From positions 148,492,864 through 148,556,863 of the forward strand of contig CP136064.1 in the NCBI GenBank assembly GCA_032622095.1: a stretch of 64,000 nt of DNA, written 5' to 3'. Every line of letters begins with the position of its first letter. The stretch's first letter is position 1. Positions 9,703 to 20,439 of the stretch are shown here, in pieces. The notes beneath the pieces were generated by a model. The model made no database searches. It saw only the letters and a list, made by a program, of their open reading frames with translations, and was not told where the DNA came from. This DNA comes from Siphonodentalium dalli. Taxonomy: Eukaryota > Mollusca > Scaphopoda > Gadilida > Siphonodentaliidae. Both the position numbers and the translations under genes were made by a program.

Positions 9703-10013
9703 TATATAATAGTGGGGTCCCTCAGGCCCAAAAAATCGCCTTATTTAACTTTAGTGACTAAAGCATGAAACTTCAAATATATGTTGCTTAGTTATAAAGA
9801 AAACTTTTTGGAGAGGGGTGCCCGGGTGGTAGGACCTGTGTCGGGATAAAATCAGGTTTCTATGGCAATGGCATCAAATATTTGGAGAAAGTTGAAACAG
9901 CCCACTGTTGGGAATCAATGAGCCGTGTATTCAAAGAAATGATGTTAACTCATTGTGTCATCAATAGTGCATCAAACTGGGCCACTAGAACATATATCTA
10001 TTAACTAGTACGC
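9703..10013. other. Unassigned segment within the LINE
   Basis: This sits where the stretch between the finger domain and SLTC is expected, but no frame matches. It is either highly decayed LINE or a small insertion. Confidence 0.35.
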
Positions 10014-10190
10014 ATAAAGGATAACTGAGCTCTTTCAATGTTTTGGTTAATAGACATGCAGGTATCTTGTCTTGACCATAGCTCTTATTTGCATGTAGAG
10101 ATCATAATATTTGTTCTATCACTAAAGGTGTTATCTGTAGGTTAACTAAAAAACTTCCGGTTTCCTGTTCTGGCATTCGAGGCATTTCAT
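10014..10190 (-). pseudogene. CR1-like LINE, N-terminal reverse transcriptase segment
   Basis: The minus strand reads ITPLVIEQILWSLHANKSYG, then QDKIPACLLTKTLKELSYPL. This is the usual start of a CR1-type reverse transcriptase (LNPNKSPGPDGIPPRLLKE). It confirms that 10190 down to 1885 is one interrupted element. The 5' end is truncated against a family A repeat head at 10198. Confidence 0.7.
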
Positions 10191-10194
10191 TAGT

Positions 10195-10275
10195 TTTTAG
10201 CTCACCTGAGACGAAGTCTCCAGTGGAGCTATAGTCATCACTCCTCGTCCGTCCGTCCATCTGTCCTTACAAGAG
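10195..10275 (+). repeat. Dispersed repeat family A, truncated copy
   Basis: Head TTTTTAGCTCACCTGAGACG, then AAGTCTCCAGTGGAGCTATAG and CCGTCCGTCC. The head is an imperfect hairpin (GCTCACCTGAG/CTCCAGTGGAGC). Longer copies lie at 31843 and 56241. Confidence 0.8.
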
Positions 10276-10303
10276 ATACACTGTGAAGTTATTTGTCTGT
10301 CCA

Positions 10304-10425
10304 GTGCTGCATTGTGGGGTTATCTCGGTATTGTGAGGTTAACCCCACAATACATATGTCTGAGACTGCTGACAAAAGAGCTTTGTGGGGGACAAAAAAC
10401 ATGTTTTTGAAAATAACCCCACAAT
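10304..10425. repeat. Interspersed inverted repeats of TTGTGGGGTTA
   Basis: GCATTGTGGGGTTAT (10304) pairs with ATAACCCCACAATG (to 10425). An inner pair, GTATTGTGAGGTTA/TAACCCCACAATAC, lies at 10328-10354. Nested hairpins are possible. Confidence 0.65.
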
Positions 10426-10516
10426 GTTTTGTCCATGGTCGGATTTGTCCATTTTTTTATAATGGACAACACCATGAAACCATCATAATTTCCGTCTGTT
10501 CCCGATTTTTTCCGTC

Positions 10517-10612
10517 AACCAATCAGAAGAGATTGAACGGGTGACGTCACGTCGACGCCTCGTCTTCGCATATATTTTAGTTGCTGGATATGGCCATTTT
10601 GAAATCTTCAAG
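10517..10612 (+). promoter_or_regulatory. Promoter-like block with first-exon splice donor
   Basis: In under 100 bp there is a CCAAT box (AACCAATCAGA, 10519-10523), a perfect cAMP-response palindrome TGACGTCA (10542-10549) and a TATA-like CATATATTTT (about 10569-10578). These are followed by GATATGGCC and then AAG/GTGAGTAAA at 10612/10613. Order and spacing suit an RNA polymerase II core promoter and a very short first exon that could start Met-Ala-Ile-Leu-Lys-Ser-Ser. I could not find a next exon in the window. The call is based only on motif order. Confidence 0.4.
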
Positions 10613-11046
10613 GTGAGTAAATTGTGACCATTGTGTGCAATTTAATGCATTAATTTACTATACTACTACTCAAACACACATCCACACACACCTATAAGAT
10701 ATTATACACTTTTAAAAACAAGAATTTGATCATACTTCGTATCGTGATTCTTGAATGAAACTTTGGTCTAGCTAAATTTGTCCTTTCGAAAGGAACATTG
10801 TAAAGTTAGTTTGTCCATCGGTCAATTTGGTGTATAATGGGGTTAACCTACTTTGAAAGTTTGTTATACACATTTTCCACAAGCCACTACATATAAACTT
10901 ACATTTAAGACTCATTTTATTGTTCTCATGAATATAAATTCGTATTATTTAGTTGTTTAGCATAGAATAGAGTCTAAAAATAGTAACAACATGGTTCGCA
11001 CAGAAATGAATAAATTCCTTGAATATTGAGAATGTACAGAACCGTG

Positions 11047-11062
11047 CCCCCCCCCCCCCCCC
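11047..11062. repeat. Poly-C tract
   Basis: About 16 consecutive C. Similar homopolymer C/G runs occur at 12846-12868, 17654-17671, 33282-33302, 33570-33583, 43083-43096 and 46827-46841. Confidence 0.95.
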
Positions 11063-11557
11063 ATTGGCGTGTAAAAGCTGTGTCATATCGTTAACTATCC
11101 GATCCTTACAGGTAATGGAAGCAGCTAACAACACTAGTGCCTTGTTTCATCAACATTCGGAGCTTTGACTATATGTTCCGTAACAGGATAGTTCCGCTTC
11201 CTTGTTTTTTATTAAGCCGATAAACAACATAATTGTCGAGCGGTAATTTAGAAATATATAGCCATCTTGACAATGACTAATGACACAAATAGCCCACCAT
11301 TGTCCAAAATATATGGCATAACTGTGCAACATATGAATACAACGATGACTGTTGTAAGAACGCAGAACCCACGTGGTGCGGTATGTGAAGTCTCCTAATA
11401 TTCCCGTCAAATATACGTTACACACTGAACTACATGTTATATTCATTTTTATTCACAAAGAGAGGATCTATGTGATCCGTTTTAAAATTTATTATTTTGG
11501 TACGAAATAGCTTAAGTACCTTTTTGAATCATTATTATGATGTAGCAAGTCACAGGT

Positions 11558-11600
11558 CACGTGTCCACTAGCTGTATATAAGGCAGTGGACATCCACAGG
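11558..11600 (+). promoter_or_regulatory. TATA box, E-box and splice donor inside an inverted-repeat arm
   Basis: GTCACGTG (CACGTG at 11558-11563) is followed by TATATAAGG (11575-11583) and then CCACAG/GTAAGT (donor at 11599/11600), all reading inward. The opposite arm keeps CACGTG and TATATAAGG, but its donor reads CCACAG/TTAAGT, so only the left arm could splice. This suggests promoter-bearing terminal repeats. Confidence 0.4.
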
Positions 11601-12167
11601 TAAGTTCTCTTTTCATCTTTGTGCGACAAGATCGAGGGAAGTAAACGCTATGAGGAAATGAACCACATTACTGTCGGGTTCATTTTTTAGTTTAACCTAA
11701 TCCGTTCCATGTTTTTAACTTGTTGTGACTTCGTTTCAATTTGAGAAACGACACATTACTTGTTAAATTAATATCAGAGTGACAATTTCATACTTGAATT
11801 TATTTGTCTTACGTAAATAAAATTAAAAAATATCTTTGTTCTGTTGAGAATTGTGGGAAATTTCCCAACTTCCGGTATCGGATACACGTGGTTTACAATT
11901 CCGAATTGAATTCGTCTTTTCCGGTTCGCATGTCGAACTCTCTTCTGGAACAATGTTTACACAGTCCACTTGCTATGTTATCTCTGTTCATTTGGTTTTA
12001 GAATGCAAGTATTATTTCGAACCTTCGATCAGTGAGACAACATTGGATTTGCATGTAGCTTTGTTTACATTGAAATTGTAACGTGACAACAGTCAACATT
12101 GGTTTTGTTTACGTTGAAATTGTCACTCACAAATATGTTTCATGTTGACAAATGTAGCGAATGCGTA

Positions 12168-12910
12168 GGGAGCAAATTAACTGGCATAGCATCACAATTT
12201 GCTACCCACATTTGTATGGATTATAGCTATGTAATTTGTCATGACTTTGCTATGAGTTTAGCACAATGATATCTAATTAACTTATTTGCTAATCCAAATT
12301 TTAACAGTGATTTGCTCCCTGCAAAATTAGGGATCAGGTTTGGGTCCATTTTCGTTTATCTATGAATTAACTCACTTTGTGTGGTTTTGCTTGGTTCATA
12401 GTTTACTATGAATTAGTTTACTATACACACTGAGGTTGTTTGCCAACAAAATAACTTGGTGTCCAGTGATCAGATCGCTCTGACACAAGTCATAACGTGA
12501 CTCATCAGTCACCTAATTTCATGGTAAATTTTGAGGTCCCTTTCCTGATCCTTATCAATGGTCAAAAACAGGCTAATTTTCTTCCTCATGTGGCTTCGGC
12601 TTCAGTAACCCCATTGTCCTGTAGGCTCAGGCTAATCCAATTATCCTCGTTCCATGCTGACCTTGAGGTGGCCCAGCCGCATACTTCACCAATGTCACTA
12701 GGCAAAAGGCGCCATACTGTTCCGAGGGTAGGTTCCAGTGTTCACTGATCCAACCATGCTTGACCGCTCCTGCTGGATCCTACCTCAGATTTTCGTCCTC
12801 CCACATCCCTTTCACTAGCATGTGCGATGTACCAAGATATGTCCGCCCCCCCCCCCCCCCCCCCCCCCATCATGGAGCAAATTAACTGGTATCGCATCAC
12901 AATTTGCCAT
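12168..12910. repeat. Two copies of a GAGCAAATTAACTGG repeat
   Basis: GGAGCAAATTAACTGGCATA (about 12170) and GGAGCAAATTAACTGGTATC (about 12874) are each followed by GCATCACAATTTGC and a GCTATG/GCCATGCAATTTG block. A poly-C tract (12846-12868) precedes the second. Between them no gene is seen. Confidence 0.55.
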
Positions 12911-13359
12911 CCAAATTAATAGCCATGCAATTTGGTATGAATTTGATGTGATTTGAGATTGAGAACAATGCTCCAGTCCTTCCCACGAGGAAAACGCAGC
13001 GAGAGCATTTATTTGACGGGTGTAATATTGCACCCATACTTTTTCTCAAACAAAAAGGCATTGTGGAATAGGCCTATGTCTAGTTACACTTTAATATGCC
13101 ATAGTTGAACTGAGCTGGTAAAGGATCTAAATAAACCTTCAAATAGTTCACTGTTGACCCAACAATTATAGTCTCCATTAGTATTTAATGAGATGAGGGT
13201 CGGGTGCGAAATTTAGCACCCATGATTTGAAAATTACGAGTGTGTACAGGTGCGCGAGCAATCACTCCCGTCTCCTGGGAAGGACTGTTGCTCTCTAATC
13301 ATGTCAATGAGAGGCTATTTGATAATCAAAATTTCCAAAGTAATTTGCTCCCTGGAGTC

Positions 13360-13413
13360 CACCCTTGGGTGGACTCGCTGGAGTCCACCCTCGGGTGGAA
13401 TTGCTGATAAGAC
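13360..13413. repeat. Tandem pair of 26-bp palindromic units
   Basis: CTGGAGTCCACCCTTGGGTG, then GACTCG, is followed by CTGGAGTCCACCCTCGGGTG, then GAATTG. Each unit is itself a hairpin around CCACCC/GGGTGG. Confidence 0.8.
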
Positions 13414-14503
13414 CACTTCCCGGGACTCTGCATGGCCTTAAGATGCTTGATATTAGACGGAAGGCAAATTATCGCAAGTGTAGCGATTCATCGTAAATTT
13501 CATTGGAGTGATACTTGTATAGCGATACACGAATCAAGTAATATCTGCATATCTATGGGCTAGTGTAAACCAACGTTTCGGTTTATTCTATGTAAACTGT
13601 TTGACTGATCTGCCCCATAACCATGTAGTTCAATGCAGATAGTGTTCATTTAGAAACACTAGTGGAGTGTATCGTTATCTGTATCGTTTCATTGGTCGGT
13701 TATCTGGATTTGTATCGTGTCATGACCGAGTGTGTCGCCGCTGCCCTAATGGCTGCACAGCATGATTCTGCTTCTCGCCTCGATGCCTCTTTCCAGTCTT
13801 TACTCAGCCCTGTTTATTCAGTTTTTTTTACTATACAGAAAAAACCCATTGGTTGAGTATGCTGATCTGACATTTAGTTACAATTCTAATTAACAGGGCT
13901 GATTGCCATCTGACGTGCATTACGTTTCTCACTTGGGATTTCGGAAAACGCTTGCTGCTACATGTATTTCTTGTGTCTGTATGGAAAAAAGAAATAGAGA
14001 CAATTGCAGGGCATCGAGGAAAATCAGACGCAGTTTCTCTCCTCCGGTATGTGTCCTGGGGGGTTCGAGGGGGAACCGAGCGTTGGGCCATCAGACAGCG
14101 CGCCGTCTCATACCGGGTTTTCTCGGGTGCTGTACGTAACAGTTAACATAGCGCAGTCATCGGCCTGGGCAGAGACTTTTAACAGACGCTCAATTTGTTG
14201 TTTAAACCATGGAGTTACCAGGGCTCAAACTTATTACCTTTCACTTGTCCCTGATTGGCATCTACTTTGTTTATGGGTAACCAATCGATTCTTCTGAATG
14301 TAAATTCTCCTCTTTACACAGATAATCTTTCACCCTTACTAAAGGTTCCGTGTGGCGGAACTCCAAGCCTTGGAATCCTTCCAACAAATTTGCGAATGTC
14401 AATCTGGTTTTCTACAGCGATCAGCTGCTTTTCCGCAAACCAAGCTGCGAATCACATTTCTAATTGCGTAGAGCATTCATTCTTTCAACCCAGTTTATTA
14501 CCT
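13414..14503. other. No recognisable gene
   Basis: Several short overlapping frames occur here, but none carries a family signature. The frame opening at 14255 becomes recognisable only from 14504. Confidence 0.35.
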
Positions 14504-14683
14504 CAGACCCGAGGAAATTGTTTTAATTTACAAAAACACCATTCATCGACGGATGTCGGGCAGTATTTCTTCACCAATCGCGTGGCAGAAATGTGGAATA
14601 AACTTCCAGAATCTATTGTGATCTCAGAGAAGCTGGAACAATTCAAAACTCTAATCGACTATCACTTTTACAGCAAAATATCT
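14504..14683 (+). pseudogene. CR1-like LINE C-terminal fragment
   Basis: The plus strand reads QTRGNCFNLQKHHSSTDVGQ, then YFFTNRVAEMWNKLPESIVI and LEQFKTLIDYHF. This matches the C-terminal end of CR1-type LINE proteins (…FFSNRVVNLWNSLPESVV…FKNRLDK). Nothing upstream in the same frame (14255-14503) resembles a reverse transcriptase, so this is a severely 5'-truncated copy, not the same insertion as the one at 1885-10190. Confidence 0.75.
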
Positions 14684-14689
14684 TTAATT

Positions 14690-16560
14690 TTGGGAGAATC
14701 AAATGCTGAATCAAGTCAGTCATAAAGCACTGAAAATTGAAATGTTTTGTGAGAATCATTCCGAGAATCGATTCTGTGATTCTTGTCGAATCTTAAGGCC
14801 TGCTCCAGCCTTAGAAATTCCCAATGATTGCTCACCTGTAGTACCAGGCTTAGATCTATTCTCCGACGATATAGTGGCTTTTATAGTTGGGTTAGCTTAT
14901 CGGGTTCAGATATAGACAATTGAAATCATGCAATCTTCTGAGGTGGCTGGTAAGAAATAAATAACCTGTTCCATGGGAACAGGCGCATTTCAGAATTTTG
15001 AGCCCTGCGTCATGCCAACGACATACCGTGATGCCCTGAATAATTGAGTCCTTCGCCGCCGGGGGGTTGTGGGTCATTTAGGGCATTGCTGTACTCAGTG
15101 CTCCTTTTTGACACGCTGTCTTGAATAACTCAAACAGGCGGGCACTCCGTCTAACGGCGCACATGAGGCAATCACCGTTGGCGACAGATGAGTCTCTGCC
15201 CACGGGGAGGAACTAGGGTCTGGGTCCTCGCTGTATGATAGACAGACAGCCGTCAGACCATACGCACATGTGACTGGTCTTCCGTACCATGACATCTCTC
15301 GTCCAACTGTCGAACGAGATTATGCCTTCACCTTAGTGGCTACGGTGGCCTGGAAACACGAACAGCTCATGGACCCGGGCCCTTCGTCTGTTAAGAACAG
15401 TCAGTGAATAACAAGAAGACACATTCTTCTTGTTATCAACATTCTGGTTGTTTTTAGACCTTCATCCTCCACAGCCTGTTCATAAAACCTTTCCGACCGT
15501 TTGAAGTTGTTCCATCTCGATGGGCTTCCTCCTTCCAAACATTTTCTAATATATTACATTCAGGCCTCCAAGTGTCCCTTTCCATCAAGGTAACTGAATA
15601 AACTCGATTGGATCGACAGGCTGTGGAGGCAGTTTACAACTCGGGACTCTCCGGACTTATTTTCTTCTCGATTGTTTCGATACCAGAAAACATTTTAGGA
15701 ATTTCAAAATCCTATCACGCTAGGGTTTTTTTTCCAACCAGTTTCACGGCTCATAGTAAATGCTGGTCATGTCATTGTCCGATGGAGATGGTTTATCTCT
15801 GGTGTATTTCTTACTCGAAGTAAAGTTTTGGCACCTTTGAAAACAATAACATGGGTTTTCCTGGGTAGCAATTGGACGCTCACTACACTGTGAAGCCTCA
15901 TTGACTACTAATACGTCGATTGGACATTTAACTACTGTCATTTTGACAGTCAGTTACAAAATAATTATTTTGAGCCTTGACCGGTTGTTAACAAAATTGG
16001 GTTTGCACCTTTACTGACAGTATGTCGCAAAACTCACAATCATGGTTATGCGGCTATTGAAATCTGGGTTTTCTTCGCCTGAAATGAGGTTTGGTCTGTT
16101 TCTAATCGTATTTACATTCACCTCTTCCTCATTTTACATCCAGATTGTGTATTCAGGTAGCAATAGATTTCCTTTCTCTGGTGTCGAAACGTCGGGATAT
16201 CTTGGTTCGTTCAGTCACAAGCATGGATCAGAGTGGTCTATGCTTTCTGCATATGACCAGCTTGCTCCATGGAGGAGGTGGCACCTGCATGTACATGCAT
16301 ATGACCTTTGGGCGATTTCTACCTAATGAGTTTTCAAATTCTGGTTTACCTGACTTCAGGAATAAAAAGGGGGGGGCTAAGATTCAGCCATTGGGCTCAT
16401 TCATCTACTTTCTCCACTTTACCGTGTATCATAAATCAAATCTGCGAATCGGTACCCCTTTTGGATTCATTTGTTGCTACTCAGCAGGTTCAAAAGAATT
16501 GCTCTTAACCAAAATACAATAGTATCTCATTCCTCGCAGCCTCCTCCTATGAGTTGATTC
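14690..16560. other. No recognisable gene
   Basis: A slightly more GC-rich stretch lies around 15000-15400, with short frames on both strands (for example 14703-14915 +, 15744-15941 -). None resembles a known family. No repeat structure was identified. Confidence 0.35.
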
Positions 16561-16972
16561 TAACATGTAGTTCAGTGTGTAACGTATCTTTGACGGGAAT
16601 ATAACATTTTCAATAGAAAATACATATTCCCTAATAAAATACTAACACACTGAACTCACATGGCCCTCCCAAATTGGGATTTCCCCTCCCTGCTGCTCGG
16701 TAACACCCCTCGAATCTTGCAAGAGGATGAAAAGAGAACTTAACTGTGGATGTCCACTGCCTTATATACAGCTAGTGGACACGTGACCTGTGACTTGCTA
16801 CGTCATAATAATGATTCAAAAAGGTACTTAAGCTATTTCGTACCAAATTAATAAATTTTAAACGGATCTCATAGATCCTCTCTTTTTTTTTTGTGAATAA
16901 AAATGAATATAACATGTAGTTCAGTGTGTAAGTATCTTATTAGGGAATATTTATTTTCTATTGAAAATGTTA
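16561..16972. repeat. Back-to-back and inverted element ends
   Basis: AACATTTTCAATAGAAAATA at 16603 and its inverse ending at 16972 bound a 370-bp segment. Both ends continue with ATATTCCCTAATAA, then CACACTGAACT. Just outside on the left, 16561-16602 is the outer end of the 11397 arm (GTTCAGTGTGTAACGTATC, then GACGGGAATAT) in inverted orientation. So two element ends meet head to head here, suggesting nested insertion or local inversion. Confidence 0.6.
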
Positions 16973-16989
16973 TTTCGTGATAGTAACGT

Positions 16990-18640
16990 TCTTTCAAACA
17001 CGAACTCAAGTGATTTTATTTGATAATCCAAGTTATATATTACATACTGACAACAGGGTTCCGTGGAATGCATAGCTTATAGGTCAGAGCCCTATAATAA
17101 CATAATAAATATAATAAACATATTACTGAATACATGTGCAAGAGAAAAATAAAAATATGGGGACAGTAAATTGAGTAATAGTCACTCTAAACACACAAAC
17201 AAATAAAAAGAGGGGGGGGGTTTACATGGTCTACATAACATTTTGGGGATATGATCATAAAAATCCAACAAAATATATATTAATTTAAATCCAAGAAATA
17301 TTTAATATATCAGGAGATTTTCCATTTGGTTTCATTTTTTTTTAAATCGTGCCTCTCACTGAATTTTCTCAATTACTAATAGTTCTGTATTGTTCTAATC
17401 ACAGTTTTGGAAGCTGATGCATGTGGTCTTAACTTTTCTATCATATTGATGAATTCTTTAATGCCATTCTATTTTGTTCATTGCATTATTTCAATTTTAT
17501 ACCTTATTTTCGGAGATAACGGTAGAAGGTAATATTAGATCAACAGTTAATTTGAGGTAAGCAAAGGTGTGCATGGCCTCCTGGCCGCATATAATAGGTC
17601 ACAAAAAATATTCATGTGCAAATTCCTAGTGAATGCAAAATGGTTGATGGATGGGGGGGGGGGGGGGGGGTGGTACTGATGAATCTATTAAATCTTCATA
17701 ATTAAAATTTTCTATTTACAATAGTGAAGCTATTTGTAGTATACACTTTGAAAGACAGTAAATTTTTCTGCGTTATAACCACATGACAGTCATGTAACGT
17801 GTAAAGTTGTTTAAATGTTGGAATAAGAGGCCGCTATTATTATTGGTATTAGATCGTTGTTATTACTAGGAAATTATTGAAATTGGCATACTCTTTTAAG
17901 TTTACTCTATACCATTCAGGAAATAATAATAAAAGACAGAAGTGGCTACCCAAGGATGAAGAGGAGTTGTTGACGCTATTTGAGAAAACTTCAAGAATTG
18001 TAGATGCCCAAATAACAGGGAGGTAGAATAATGCATGAGAGAAAGCAACTCAAGAAATGGCTCCATTTGGCAATGGAAAAGGGGTAACATTAAAACAAAA
18101 ATGAGTGCAATGTTAAGAGGAAAAAGCAAAATAAGTAAATACTGATGTTGATAATAAATATAGCTACACAGGTATTTCTTTTTCATTAAGATAATTGTGA
18201 ATGTGAAGGTTTTAGAAAAGGGTTTTGGTTCAAGGGCACTTCAGTCCTCTTATCTTGGTTTTTTATTCGTATTTTGATCCATGTGAAAGAGAATTACACC
18301 AATGTGATGCAAATACCATAGAAATAGGTAATCACACATTCACTTTTAATTTCTCTGTTTCATTGGATACTCAATGATTCGAGCAAGAAAATAGTTTGAA
18401 ATCACTGGCTGGTCGGCTCGTTCACAAACTTTTTTTATGCTAGAAACCTTGAATATCAAAAACAACACCATATGTTTATCCCCTAGATGGTATGGCTGAT
18501 GAGCGGATATGGCTTGTGATCACTTCAAACATCCAATAATAAACGTTTCTTTCTCAGTAATTGTCACATTGATTTCATTGGCCTGTGATGGTCATTTTTA
18601 TTGCTGATGCAAAATATTGCGTTGTCGACGTTCTTACAAA
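16990..18640. other. AT-rich region without recognisable gene
   Basis: Contains G runs at about 17212-17220 and 17654-17671. At 17838-17897 it has a diverged copy of the right end of the TTAA MITE (TATTAGATCGTTGTTATTAC, then GAAATTATTGAAATTGG). Confidence 0.4.
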
Positions 18641-18651
18641 CCAACAGCTTG

Positions 18652-18766
18652 AGAAACAATGTATATTTGGGGATTCGAGCATGAAAACAGTTTGCAAACA
18701 TGCCAGCGAATTAACATACTGTTTTCATGCTCGATTCCCCGAATATACAACTCAATAGAGTATGTT
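18652..18766. repeat. Inverted repeat around GATTCGAGCATGAAAACAGT
   Basis: GGGGATTCGAGCATGAAAAC (about 18669) pairs with GTTTTCATGCTCGATTCCCC (about 18722). The pairing extends outward through TGTATATT/AATATACA. A diverged single arm (GATTCGAGCAAGAAAATAGT) lies near 18377. Confidence 0.75.
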
Positions 18767-18769
18767 TAT

Positions 18770-19410
18770 CCCCATTGTAATTGAATCCACCGAAAAATTT
18801 TGAAGAAACATAATGAAAAAAACTTTTTGTTGACACAACATGTTTTGAAGTCAGACATCATTTTTGCTATGTTGGGTACATGTATGTTTCATCAGATCAC
18901 TCGCAACAGCGCCAGCACAATTTCCTGTTAAATATAAATTAAGATATTATCCATCTGAACAATGTTGTATTTCAGTCTTAGTTCTTCAATGATAATACTG
19001 TAGCGTTGCCACGGTGTGAAGTTAAATGTTTTTACACAATTTTATATATTCCTAAACTATTTCCTTTATTAAAGGTTATTAATATTAACTATTCTAGCTT
19101 TAATTAATTTTCCTTCTTTGCACCGTAAATATGCCACTACCTTCGTTCATGTACAAAATATCATATCAATGTTTCACGTCACAAACTTCATTTATAATAT
19201 TCATCAATCGGTCATAATTACCCAATCTTCAATCTAAAGTCATATTCTCACATATTTATTATTTATTACATGTCACTCCGTAAATCATATTATTTCGGTC
19301 ATTATTCAACACTATTCGCGTTCGTACTTTCATTCTTTTCATCCTATGTTTTTGTTATGCTCGTTTTGCTGTACTTCCGGTTTGTTTGTGTAAGCGGTTT
19401 CTAAGGCACC
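18770..19410. other. AT-rich region without recognisable gene
   Basis: No coding family, hairpin or tandem repeat noted. Confidence 0.35.
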
Positions 19411-19416
19411 ACGTAC

Positions 19417-19641
19417 ATGGTATCTATGTATCGGGTTGGATTTCTGGTTGGGTTTCTTATGGGGTTGGTTTTCGGGTTGCTTTTAGGGTTAATTTTCGGG
19501 TTGGTTTTGCGATGCATCATGGGAAAGGGTTGCTTTGATATAAAAGCAGAAGCAACCCGATCTCGTGGTCAGTCAGTTACCAACAGTTTTGAGAGTGAGT
19601 CATTTGAATTGATAGACGGTCATCAACGGGGAAATTGTTGA
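19417..19641 (+). CDS. Possible small single-pass membrane protein, 74 aa
   Basis: A compact frame starting in an acceptable context (CGTACATGG). Residues 7-31 are strongly hydrophobic with repeated small-residue spacing (GFLVGFLMGLVFGLLLGLIF), which could be one membrane helix. Residues 32-74 form a polar, Ser/Glu-rich tail (SRGQSVTNSFESESFELIDG). No homologous family is recognised. The hydrophobic part is encoded by a degenerate GGGTTGGTTTTC repeat, so it may be a low-complexity artefact. The clean switch to a polar tail and a stop is the only support. Confidence 0.22.
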   Translation: MVSMYRVGFLVGFLMGLVFGLLLGLIFGLVLRCIMGKGCFDIKAEATRSRGQSVTNSFESESFELIDGHQRGNC

Positions 19642-20439
19642 ATCTAGACTAAAGTAAAAGGTACATGTAACCAGAGAAACCCATGATACAGAACTATCAC
19701 TATTACATAGTCATGGTTAAACTTCAAGCAGTGAATAATCCAGTTGATTCAACCCAGTGCAGAGCTATTCGAGAATTGAAATCACCATCATTCCATATAT
19801 ATAGATACCTGTAATGCTGTATTAGTGTAAACATACCATTTATGAAGGTTTTGGCTATCAACCCAAGGCAAAGAATATAATTTATCAGATCTTATACAAA
19901 TTGTTTGTCATAACGAATGCCATTGGGGAAACCACGCTACCTATTGAAGACATACCCCACATTCGTTACAATACTGAGTGTTTTTTTTTATCAAGATGGC
20001 ATTAGTGTGGCATGTGATTTATAAAAACAAAAATATCACAATTTATAAAATTATAACAGTTTAGCCTGTATCGAGTCTATCGACATAACGGAATAATATA
20101 GTGTTACCCCTGTCATCACTTCTGAATCAATGATCTTGTCGAATTTCTCTGGAAGATCTCTAGCATACAGTTCAGCCATTCTAGCACATTCAGTTATTTA
20201 TAAACCAACCATGGACAAATCTAATTAGGTCAATTTGTTTTTGAAAGCATTTGCTATTTGCATCATTCAATCCTTCATCACAGACACCATACCCTGTATG
20301 AAGAGAATGTCTTATTTTGTGCATGACTGCCTGCCTGTCATACATGGAAAATGTGTCCTAAATACATGTGGTGTAAATTTTATATATAAATGAACTGCAA
20401 AGAATGAATATGTAATACATTGGCAGTCAAGAGGATGTA

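Larger units (their letters stand above)
11397..16952. mobile_element. Large inverted-repeat structure, possible 5.5-kb element
   Basis: 11397-11616 and 16726-16952 are inverted copies of about 220 bp with a few differences. They begin AATATTCCC, then TACACACTGAACTACATGTT, and end AAGTTCTCTTTTCATC. This could be one element with long TIRs, or two separate inverted copies. The region between holds no transposase that I can see. The right side is complicated by extra end copies at 16561-16660. No target duplication could be fixed. Confidence 0.5.

Noticed and set aside
15000-15400. Fragment of ribosomal RNA or a conserved exon in a GC-richer stretch
   Set aside because: I could not align it to any conserved rRNA core words, and the frames are broken. 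Left as unassigned.
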